In this document: positions 34,505 to 42,228 of the stretch, piece after piece
Numbering within the stretch: position 1 is the first letter of the stretch
How the letters are laid out: every line of letters begins with the position of its first letter
Assembly: GCA_016787445.1 (NCBI GenBank)
Contig: JAEUTQ010000082.1
Location: 89,561 to 153,560 of the forward strand
Source of the DNA: Bacteroidia bacterium
Lineage (GTDB): Bacteria > Bacteroidota > Bacteroidia > B-17B0 > Aurantibacillaceae
Direction: 5' to 3'
Length of the DNA stretch: 64,000 bases
The notes under the pieces: generated by a model
Told to the model about the DNA's origin: nothing
Database searches by the model: none
What the model saw: the letters and a program-made list of their open reading frames with translations, nothing else
Program-made: the position numbers and the translations under genes

Positions 34505-35182
34505 TTAATTAGAAAACAAAAAGTGATTAGTTTCCAACAGTTGATTTTTAACGGCGTACATCACAATTCCGGCTGTATTATTTACCTCCAGTTTATTCAT
34601 GATGTTTTTACGGTGTGTGTTAACTGTATGTGTACTTAAATTTAATTTATCGGCAATTTGTTTATTAGACAAACCTTCGGCAATGTATTTAATGATTTCT
34701 ATCTCGCGCTCTGTTACACTCAATCCTTCGCAAGAGAAAGTTTTAATTAGAGCTTTATTAGAAACAATTTCTTCGGCTGAAGTTAATAAAGAAGCAATTT
34801 TACCGCAAAGGAAACGCTCATTGTTTAATGTTGCTTCAATTGCTTCAATAATTTCTTCGCGATCACATTCCTTTAATAAATGACTATTTACACCCGATTT
34901 AAGTGCGTTATTCATTTCAGCTTTACCAAGAGGCTCCGTGATAGCAAGCACTTTCAAATTTTTAAATTTAGAAGTAAGTGCTTTCAACTGAATGAAAGAA
35001 ATATTTAATGAATAGTAATCAAGAATTAATAAATCGGGTTTTAAAAACTGTATGGTTTTATTTAAATCCTCCGATTCAGAAACAACCGAAGGCAATAAAT
35101 CATACCCCTTCAGGCTGCTGATTAAAAGCTCAGCTCCTACTCTTGAAAGGTAATTTTGATCTGCTATCAGTACTTTCGCCAT
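34505..35182 (-). CDS. NarL/FixJ-type response regulator
   Basis: This is a 225-residue DNA-binding regulator. The N-terminal receiver domain has the probable phosphoacceptor Asp in LLILDYYS (about residue 55), with Thr/Lys positions in LAITEPL and LLKECD. The C-terminal LuxR-type helix-turn-helix is clear (LSVTEREIEIIKYIAEGLSN, KQIADKLNLSTHTVNTHRKN). Only one acidic residue (VLIADQN) is seen where two are usual in the receiver. No histidine kinase lies beside it, so it is an orphan here. Confidence 0.9.
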   Translation of the reverse strand: MAKVLIADQNYLSRVGAELLISSLKGYDLLPSVVSESEDLNKTIQFLKPDLLILDYYSLNISFIQLKALTSKFKNLKVLAITEPLGKAEMNNALKSGVNSHLLKECDREEIIEAIEATLNNERFLCGKIASLLTSAEEIVSNKALIKTFSCEGLSVTEREIEIIKYIAEGLSNKQIADKLNLSTHTVNTHRKNIMNKLEVNNTAGIVMYAVKNQLLETNHFLFSN

Positions 35183-35238
35183 ATTCCTTATTTAGAATAA
35201 TTTTAAACAAAGTTAGGTATCAAAACGATATTTGCAAA

Positions 35239-36159
35239 CTATATTTTGATTTTTTTGCCTTCACTTGCTAACAAGATGTTTTTGAAAAAGGGCTCGGCTT
35301 CCGCAATAAAAGCATCCGTATCGCCATAACGCGCCGAATAATGTCCTAACATTAATTGTTTCACCTTGGCAGCTGCTGCAATTTTAGCTGCTTGCTCCGC
35401 AGTGGAGTGAAAGGTTTCTTTGGCCCGTTCTGCTTTATCATTTAAAAAAGTACTCTCGTGATAAAGCAAATCAACTCCTTTGATATGTTTTACTAAATCC
35501 TCGTCATAAATTGTGTCGCTGCAATACGCATAACTTCTTGATTCAGCCGGATCGATGGTGAGAAGTTTGTTTTTTATTTTCTTCCCTTCTTCATTCACCA
35601 CATCTTCACCGTTTCTCAATCGCTGTATATCCGCCACGGATACTTTGTATTTTTCGAGAGCAGCTTTATCAATTTTTCTTGGCAAAGGTTTTTCTTCAAA
35701 CAAGAATCCTGTACAAAAAATCCGATGTTTCATGGGGAATGAAAACACCTTTACTTTATCATCTTCAAACAATAAATTCTTTTTATCATCCTTAGTAAAA
35801 TGCCAGTTTATCGGATAATTCATTCTGGTTTCAGATACGGTGTTCAGCAAATCCATTATGCCTTTTAGTTCCTGAGGCGCATAAATCGTGATAGCTTGCT
35901 TACGTCCTAACAAATGCATGCTGGATAACAATCCGGGTAATCCAAAAAAATGATCGCCATGCAAATGTGAAATGAAAATATGATCTATTTTTTGAAATTT
36001 AGCTTTGAATTTTCTTAATTGAATTTGCGTAGATTCTCCGCAATCAATTAAAAAAAACCGCTCAGCTATATTTAATAACTGAGCGGAAGGATTTCTATGA
36101 GTTGTTGGAGCAGCAGAACTACTCCCTAAAACTAAAAGTTCAAAGGCTTGACGTTGCAT
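35239..36159 (-). CDS. rnz: Ribonuclease Z
   Basis: This 306-residue metallo-beta-lactamase-fold endonuclease trims the 3' end of pre-tRNAs. The zinc motif is ISHLHGDHFFGLPGLL. Further ligands are seen in the segments MKHRIFCTGF, YCSDTIYDE, YHESTFLN and LMLGHYSARY. The length is normal for the short form. Its ATG overlaps the stop of the upstream T9SS gene by one base (TAATG), so the two are translationally coupled although functionally unrelated. Confidence 0.94.
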   Translation of the reverse strand: MQRQAFELLVLGSSSAAPTTHRNPSAQLLNIAERFFLIDCGESTQIQLRKFKAKFQKIDHIFISHLHGDHFFGLPGLLSSMHLLGRKQAITIYAPQELKGIMDLLNTVSETRMNYPINWHFTKDDKKNLLFEDDKVKVFSFPMKHRIFCTGFLFEEKPLPRKIDKAALEKYKVSVADIQRLRNGEDVVNEEGKKIKNKLLTIDPAESRSYAYCSDTIYDEDLVKHIKGVDLLYHESTFLNDKAERAKETFHSTAEQAAKIAAAAKVKQLMLGHYSARYGDTDAFIAEAEPFFKNILLASEGKKIKI

Positions 36160-36992
36160 TAATTTCCGGTAACAATCATGCGTTTGGTTTCAGTAAAGTT
36201 TTTGTACTTAATTGTATATAAATACATACCGTTACTTAATTTACTTCCGTCAAATTCAACTTCATTGTTGCCCGCAACTGTATTTACGTTGGTTTTATAC
36301 ACCTGAGAACCTAACATATTATAAACACTTAACTCTGCTTCATTCGCTTCTGTTACAAAAAAGCGAATGGTAGTTTTTCCGTTAAACGGATTTGGTACGT
36401 TCTCTAAATTAAACTTGTTTTTACCAATCTCCGTTAAGCCGGTAGCAGCGTTAATAGTAATGATATAATAGTTAAGATAAGAAGTAGAAACGTTTGTGCC
36501 TCCTGTAACATTTGGATTATTTGGGCAAGAACTTAAAGCAGGGGTTGCGTATGCATCTACTTTTAAATATAATGTATAGGTACCCGGTGTGGTTGGAGTA
36601 CCGTAAATGGAAGCGCAATTATTAGCATTACCAGGAAACTTTAAAGATGGTGCGCCATTAACGGTTCCGTTTGCAACTATAGGAGTTGATGAGCCAAAAT
36701 TTAATCCCGGAGGTAAATTGTAATTTACTGTACCCGATGGCGTGCTTAAAACAAAGCGATTAAAACAAAAAGTAATGGATGACGAAACAGTATCTTTCGG
36801 AACCTTCACGGTGATATTTTGTACATAAGGAACGCCTACTGTTCCTGAAATAAAATTGGTAGCGCTATCGGGAAAGATCCCCACTTTTGGTGAAGCTATA
36901 AATGTTGGATTTAAGGAACAGGTTGGTACCTGCGCGCTCAATTGTGTTATTGCAATGAAAGCCATTGCGAAGCTTAAGTAAATTTTCTTCAT
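36159..36992 (-). CDS. T9SS-exported protein
   Basis: This is a 277-residue secreted protein. The signal peptide is MKKIYLSFAMAFIAITQLSA. The mature domain (PTCSLNPTFIASPKVGIFPD, GTVGVPYVQNITVKVPKDT, GTPTTPGTYTLYLKVDAY) resembles an Ig-like/cadherin-like putative domain. The C-terminus (ENVPNPFNGKTTIRFFVTEA ... LSNGMYLYTIKYKNFTETKR) is a type A sorting domain. The ATG at 36992 is used because it begins the signal peptide; the frame is open to 37055. It overlaps rnz by one base. Confidence 0.8.
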   Translation of the reverse strand: MKKIYLSFAMAFIAITQLSAQVPTCSLNPTFIASPKVGIFPDSATNFISGTVGVPYVQNITVKVPKDTVSSSITFCFNRFVLSTPSGTVNYNLPPGLNFGSSTPIVANGTVNGAPSLKFPGNANNCASIYGTPTTPGTYTLYLKVDAYATPALSSCPNNPNVTGGTNVSTSYLNYYIITINAATGLTEIGKNKFNLENVPNPFNGKTTIRFFVTEANEAELSVYNMLGSQVYKTNVNTVAGNNEVEFDGSKLSNGMYLYTIKYKNFTETKRMIVTGN

Positions 36993-37019
36993 AGTGTTTG
37001 GTTTAGTTTGAATAAAAAT

Positions 37020-37052
37020 ACAAAAAAGCCGTTTCAACTGAAACGGCTTTTG
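37020..37052 (-). terminator. Terminator after htpG
   Basis: The 10-bp stem AAGCCGTTTC / GAAACGGCTT around AACT (37026-37049) has six A before it. It lies about 70 bases past the htpG stop. Confidence 0.8.
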
Positions 37053-37117
37053 CAATAGTTTTAAGCAATTATTTCTTAATTATCCGCCTTAAATTATCAC
37101 TCTGATTAGCAGTGTTT

Positions 37118-39004
37118 TCAATCAATCAGTTCAACCGAACGTTTAATAAAATTAGTCAGTTGCTCGCCTTTTAATAGTCCTTGTGATAATAGGGCGAGAT
37201 CGCTGGCTTGTTTGGCCAAAGTAGATTTTTTTGCTTCATCCGCCTCATTCTTGATTTTGGTAATAAGCGGGTGATTTGAATTGACAACCAAATTATACAT
37301 CTCCGGCATATTTCCATAAAAATTCATTCCTCCTCCTAAGGCATTCATATCTTTCATACGACGCATAAATTCCGGACGGGTAATTATCATCGGTGAATCG
37401 GTTTCACTCATATTTTCAAACACCACCATAAATTGTTCTTTCGGCACTACGCTTTCAATAACCGGTTGCAATGACTTGATTTCTTCTTCACTTAATTTAC
37501 TCGGGATGTTTTCTTCTTTCTTAATTAATTTATCAATTGTGTCTGAATCCACACGAACAAACGAAGTGTCTTTTAACTTACTTTCTAATTGATTGATGTA
37601 ATGCGAGTCAATCATTGTGTCCATCAACAACACATCGTACCCCCTTGCCTTTGCTGCATCAATGTAAGCGTGCTGTTCGTGAACGTTGGTTGAATATAAA
37701 TACACCACTCGTTTATCCTTATCGGTTTGAAGTGCCTTTACATGGTTTTCATATTCTTCAAATGTGAAGTACTTTCCATCGGTGTTTTTGAACAAGGCAA
37801 ATTTCACAGCTTTCTCATAGAACTTCTCATCACTTAACATTCCGTATTGTACGAACACTTTAATATCATCCCATTTCTTTTCAAAGTCGGCACGGTCTTT
37901 TTTAAATAATTCCTCCAGCTTATCGGCTACTTTTTTAGTGATGTGTGATGAAATTTTCTTTACGTTACCGTCGGCCTGCAAATAACTGCGGCTTACGTTT
38001 AACGGAATATCCGGACTATCAATAACCCCTCTTAAAAGCGTGAGGAAATCAGGAACGATATTCTCAACATTATCAGTCACAAAAACCTGATTGCTGTAAA
38101 GCTGAATTCTGTCCTTTGGCATTTCCAGTTTATTGGAAAGCTTTGGGAAATATAAAATACCTGTTAAGTTAAATGGATAATCTACATTTAAATGAATGTG
38201 GAATAATGGTTCTTCGAATTGCATCGGATACAATTCGCGATAGAAACTTTTGTAATCTTCATCTTTTAAATCGGCCGGTTTTTTTGTCCAGGCCGGACTT
38301 GGATTATTGATGATGTTATCAACTTCAACTTCCTTTTCTTTATCGTTACCGTCTTTATCCTTTTCGCCGGTTGGTTCAAACTTTTTACGTGTACCGAATT
38401 TAATTTCAACCGGTAAAAATTTACAATACTTCTTAAGGAGACCTTCAATTTTACTTTCTTCCAAATACTCTTCGCAATCATCCGCAATGTGTAAAACGAT
38501 ATTGGTACCGCGTTCAGCTTTGTTCGAAATTTCTTCGATTTGGTATTCGGGACTACCATCACATTCCCATCTTACAGCTTTGCTATTTTCTTTATGGCTT
38601 AATGAAAAAATTTCAACTTTTTTAGCGACCATAAAAGCCGAATAGAAGCCAAGTCCGAAATGACCAATGACAACATTCTTATCTACCTTGTCTTTGTATT
38701 TATTTACGAATTCTTCCGCCCCGCTAAATGCAATTTGTGTGATATACTTCTCCACTTCATCTTTCGTCATACCAATACCTTTATCCTTAATGGTAATGGT
38801 TTTGGATGATTTATCTACCAACACTTCAATTTTGGTATCACCCAACTCACCTTTAAATTCGCCTAATGAAGCGAGTGCCTTTAATTTTTGAGTGGCGTCT
38901 ACCGCGTTACTTACTAATTCACGTAAGAAGATTTCATTATCACTGTAGAGGAATTTCTTAATGATAGGAAAAATGTTTTCGGTTTGTACTTGTATTTTGC
39001 CCAT
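37118..39004 (-). CDS. htpG: Chaperone HtpG (Hsp90)
   Basis: This is a 628-residue Hsp90 chaperone. The N-terminal GHKL ATPase domain shows FLYSDNEIFLRELVSNAVDA, IKDKGIGMTKDEVEKYI and GHFGLGFYSAFMVA. The middle domain includes GILYFPKLSNKLEMPKDRIQ and IDSPDIPLNVSRSYLQ, and a C-terminal dimerisation domain follows. A charged insert (KEKEVEVDN) lies between the first two domains. The ATG at 39004 (MGKIQVQTENIFP) is the normal HtpG start; the frame is open to 39028. Confidence 0.96.
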   Translation of the reverse strand: MGKIQVQTENIFPIIKKFLYSDNEIFLRELVSNAVDATQKLKALASLGEFKGELGDTKIEVLVDKSSKTITIKDKGIGMTKDEVEKYITQIAFSGAEEFVNKYKDKVDKNVVIGHFGLGFYSAFMVAKKVEIFSLSHKENSKAVRWECDGSPEYQIEEISNKAERGTNIVLHIADDCEEYLEESKIEGLLKKYCKFLPVEIKFGTRKKFEPTGEKDKDGNDKEKEVEVDNIINNPSPAWTKKPADLKDEDYKSFYRELYPMQFEEPLFHIHLNVDYPFNLTGILYFPKLSNKLEMPKDRIQLYSNQVFVTDNVENIVPDFLTLLRGVIDSPDIPLNVSRSYLQADGNVKKISSHITKKVADKLEELFKKDRADFEKKWDDIKVFVQYGMLSDEKFYEKAVKFALFKNTDGKYFTFEEYENHVKALQTDKDKRVVYLYSTNVHEQHAYIDAAKARGYDVLLMDTMIDSHYINQLESKLKDTSFVRVDSDTIDKLIKKEENIPSKLSEEEIKSLQPVIESVVPKEQFMVVFENMSETDSPMIITRPEFMRRMKDMNALGGGMNFYGNMPEMYNLVVNSNHPLITKIKNEADEAKKSTLAKQASDLALLSQGLLKGEQLTNFIKRSVELID

Positions 39005-39031
39005 AGTAAATAGTTTTATGTATGCCATAAA

Positions 39032-39046
39032 GCAAAGTGTATGCCA
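39032..39046 (-). promoter_or_regulatory. Possible sigma-54-like element upstream of htpG
   Basis: On the minus strand TGGCATACACTTTGC has the GG and GC dinucleotides spaced as in -24/-12 promoters (TGGCAC-N5-TTGC). A TAnnTTTG-like reading (TACACTTTG, one base too long) is also possible. This is weak evidence. Confidence 0.25.
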
Positions 39047-39088
39047 ATGCTATGCATTGTGCCAAATTGACATTTAAAAAATAAGAGA

Positions 39089-40042
39089 TTAGAATTTAGA
39101 TCTCAAACGGGTTTTACCACGTTTTTTCTTGATGAGATATCCTACTGTAAGTTGTAGTGACATGTATGAATCCATTTGACGTGAATCACCGCGCATTTGA
39201 GCTTCGGCGCCGGTTAATTCATTACCAGCACTGGTTTGTCCTGGAATTAAGCCTTTGCTAGGATCAGCAAAATAGGCTGCTTGGGATCCGTAAGCTTTTT
39301 GAATAGCCGATTTATCATAATATACTCCACTTACATCATCAATGTAGTCGGTAAATGTTTTACGGAAATTAGCTTCTAAACCTACACACACCTTACGGTT
39401 AAAATAAATACGATACGCTATTCCCATCGGAATAGACACAGAATAATTACTGTATTGTTTTGGTCCACCCGGTAATCCTTGTCCTTCGGTATGTAATGGT
39501 TTTAGTTTTACCCAGTTCCCTTTTGGATCGCGGGCTTTTGGGTTGAAGTAAAATCCACCGATACCAACAAAAGCTGTGAAATCCCAAGAGCGGTTTTTCA
39601 TACGACGACTTAATGTACGCTTGATACCATAACGGTGACCAACGCGATTCGCCATGTAAACAAACTCTAAACGACCTGCTAATTCGAAAATATTAGATTT
39701 AAAATTGATGTTACGGTTATTACGAAAAGGTTCTGTTGTTAAACGATCATCACCTTTAACAATTAGGTAATTAAAGGCAGCGCTCACATTAAACCATTTG
39801 GCAATTTTGTAACGATACCCCAAGCTGAAAGCTGTACGGGTTTCAACCATCTCCAAGTCAATCGGGCTATAATCAGTACCTATTCGGTTCAAACCTCCTA
39901 AGTCACCAAGAAAGTTGGCTGCTCCAACGCTACCATAAACCTCGCGACGGTACTTTTTCCATTCATTGGGACGAATAAAATTTTGAGAGTGTGCCCAAAA
40001 AACTGTTAAAAAGAAAGATATTGCTAAGAGTCTGGTCTTCAT
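39089..40042 (-). CDS. Outer membrane beta-barrel protein (DUF6089/PorG-like)
   Basis: This is a 317-residue protein with a signal peptide (MKTRLLAISFFLTVFWAHSQ). The mature N-terminus has EVYGSVGAANFLGDLGGLNR, typical of DUF6089/PorG-type barrels. Alternating strands rich in Tyr and Phe follow (YRYKIAKWFNVSAAFNYLIV, FTAFVGIGGFYFNPKARD). PorG is an outer membrane component of the T9SS in Porphyromonas; this assignment is by resemblance of the GxxxAxNFLGD region. It fits a window with many T9SS cargo proteins. Confidence 0.65.
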   Translation of the reverse strand: MKTRLLAISFFLTVFWAHSQNFIRPNEWKKYRREVYGSVGAANFLGDLGGLNRIGTDYSPIDLEMVETRTAFSLGYRYKIAKWFNVSAAFNYLIVKGDDRLTTEPFRNNRNINFKSNIFELAGRLEFVYMANRVGHRYGIKRTLSRRMKNRSWDFTAFVGIGGFYFNPKARDPKGNWVKLKPLHTEGQGLPGGPKQYSNYSVSIPMGIAYRIYFNRKVCVGLEANFRKTFTDYIDDVSGVYYDKSAIQKAYGSQAAYFADPSKGLIPGQTSAGNELTGAEAQMRGDSRQMDSYMSLQLTVGYLIKKKRGKTRLRSKF

Positions 40043-40163
40043 TTAAGTCTTGCGAATATAAGAATAATAAAATTTTCGACAAAATTAGATTTATGAAGTA
40101 TCAACAATATTGAGTGAATATCACTATTCATTGATAAATAATTAATCTAAAAATGTTTTAGAT

Positions 40164-42167
40164 TTACCATATTTCAACCCTAACGTTCTGCGGCTTGTAC
40201 ATTTTATCGCCTTCTTTAACATTAAATGCTTCATAAAACTCCGGCATATTCGTTAAAGGAGCAAAACCTCTGAATTTTCCAGGGGCATGAGGATCGGTTG
40301 CCAATAACTGTTTTTCTGCTGCTTCACGAGCCAGATTTTTCCAGCCTTGTGCCCATGCAATAAATAAACGTTGTTCACCGGTAAAACCACCCATTACCGG
40401 AGATTTCTTACCATTTAATGATTTTTTATACGCGTAATAAGCCATTGTTAAACCACCTAAATCGGCAATGTTTTCGCCTTGTGTTAATTCTCCGTTTACA
40501 TGAAGTGTGTCAATGGCAACAAACGCATTGAACTGATCAATAATTAGCTTTTTCTTTTCTTTAAAATTTTTGTAATCATCTTCTGTCCACCACATTTTCA
40601 AATTTCCATCCGCGTCAAATTGTGATCCTTGGTCATCAAAACCATGCGTTAATTCATGTCCAATAATTGCCCCCATAATTCCATAGTTAAAAGCATCATC
40701 TGCTTTTGCATTAAAGAAAGGTATTTGCATAATACCAGCCGGGAAAGCGATTTCGTTAGTAGTTGGGTTATAATAAGCGTTAACGGTTGGAGGCGTCATG
40801 CCCCACTCCATCTTATCAACAGGTTTACCTAATTTATTGATGTTGCGGTTATGTTCGTATAAGGATGCGCTTTTTACATTTTCCCAATAGTTTTTTGTAG
40901 AAATAGCCATCGAGCTATAATCTTTCCATGTATCCGGGAAACCGAATTTTTTAATCAGCTTGTCTAATTTACGATTAGCTTCTTTCTTTGTTTCCTCGTT
41001 CATCCAAGTGCGAGACGCAATTCGTTCACGATAAGCAATGATTAAGTTTTCTACCATTTTAGAAACTTTATCTTTTGCTTCCTGATTAAAATAAGATTCA
41101 ACATACAGCTTACCTAAAATTTCTCCGATGTTTCTGTTGATTTCATTTTGCACACGCTTCCAGCGAGGTTTCATTTCTTTTGCTCCGCTTAATGCCTTAC
41201 CGTAAAACTCAAAACTTTCAAGTTCGGTTTTAGAATCTAAATAGCCGGAGGCTCTTCTTAACAATCGCCATTTCATGAATTCTTTCCAATCATTAATGCC
41301 GTATTTAGAAATAACTTTATCCAGGTTTTTATAGAATGATAAATGTTCAATCACCAAAGTGTCCGGCGTCTTCATTCCAATTCCTGTAAAGTATAAATCC
41401 CAATTTACTTTCTTAACTGTATCCTGAAGTTGCTTTTTAGAATATGGATTATATAATTTTTGAATGTCACGTTGTGAAGCTCTGTTCATGGCCTGATCAG
41501 CCAATGATTTCTCCATATCGTATATCAAAGCTTCTTTTTTTGCAGCGTCTGCTTCATTGTTACCAAGGATCACAAACATATTTTTTACATGTTTATGATA
41601 AGCTTCACGATTTTTTTCAAACTGTGGTAAAAAATAATAATCTCTGTCAGGTAAACCATATCCTGTTTGTCCGAGATAAATCAAGTAACGATTACTATTC
41701 TTTAAATCTACTTCAACACCTCCTGCAATAAAACCAGAAATACCAATCTTAGCGAATTCAGCCTGCAATTTGATTAAATCATCCATTGATTTAACTGCAT
41801 CAATTTTTGCTAACTCTCCTGCTATTGGTTTTAAACCTTCTTTATCCGCTTTTACCGAATCCATTGCAGTTAAAAAAAAGTCGCGTAACTTTTGCGCATC
41901 ACTTCCGGGAGCTGCATTTTTATCGGCTGATACTTTTTTAAGAATATTTTTAATATTATCGAGATTTCTCTCGTTAATTTCATTAAAACTTCCCCAACGC
42001 GAATCACTCTCCGGAATTTTGGTATCCCTTAACCATTTACCGTTACAAAATTTATAAAAATCGTTTTGTGGCGTTGCTGAAGAATCGATATATGATAAAT
42101 TAATACCGATTTCCTGAGCGAATAATTTTGAACTGATAAGAGCAGCAATTACTACAACTTTTTTCAT
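40164..42167 (-). CDS. M13 family metallopeptidase (neprilysin/PepO-like)
   Basis: This is a 667-residue secreted zinc endopeptidase. The N-terminal signal sequence is MKKVVVIAALISSKLFAQ. The large helical prodomain-like N-terminal half (M13_N) is followed by the catalytic half with the HExxH motif GAIIGHELTHGFDDQGSQFD and the third ligand region ENIADLGGLTMAYYAY. The C-terminal segment includes FFIAWAQGWKNLARE-like text and NMPEFYEAFNVKEGDKMY, as in other family members. It presumably digests peptides in the periplasm or outside the cell. It stands alone between two envelope genes. Confidence 0.92.
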   Translation of the reverse strand: MKKVVVIAALISSKLFAQEIGINLSYIDSSATPQNDFYKFCNGKWLRDTKIPESDSRWGSFNEINERNLDNIKNILKKVSADKNAAPGSDAQKLRDFFLTAMDSVKADKEGLKPIAGELAKIDAVKSMDDLIKLQAEFAKIGISGFIAGGVEVDLKNSNRYLIYLGQTGYGLPDRDYYFLPQFEKNREAYHKHVKNMFVILGNNEADAAKKEALIYDMEKSLADQAMNRASQRDIQKLYNPYSKKQLQDTVKKVNWDLYFTGIGMKTPDTLVIEHLSFYKNLDKVISKYGINDWKEFMKWRLLRRASGYLDSKTELESFEFYGKALSGAKEMKPRWKRVQNEINRNIGEILGKLYVESYFNQEAKDKVSKMVENLIIAYRERIASRTWMNEETKKEANRKLDKLIKKFGFPDTWKDYSSMAISTKNYWENVKSASLYEHNRNINKLGKPVDKMEWGMTPPTVNAYYNPTTNEIAFPAGIMQIPFFNAKADDAFNYGIMGAIIGHELTHGFDDQGSQFDADGNLKMWWTEDDYKNFKEKKKLIIDQFNAFVAIDTLHVNGELTQGENIADLGGLTMAYYAYKKSLNGKKSPVMGGFTGEQRLFIAWAQGWKNLAREAAEKQLLATDPHAPGKFRGFAPLTNMPEFYEAFNVKEGDKMYKPQNVRVEIW

Positions 42168-42186
42168 AGGATGTTTTATTAAAATA

Positions 42187-42214
42187 AAAGCACCCTGAAA
42201 ATTCAGGGTGCTTT
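42187..42214 (-). terminator. Terminator after the OmpA/TSP3 gene
   Basis: AAAGCACCCTGAA and TTCAGGGTGCTTT form a 13-bp perfect stem with a two-base centre, just past the stop at 42229. Confidence 0.85.
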
Positions 42215-42228
42215 ATAGGTTTATATTT

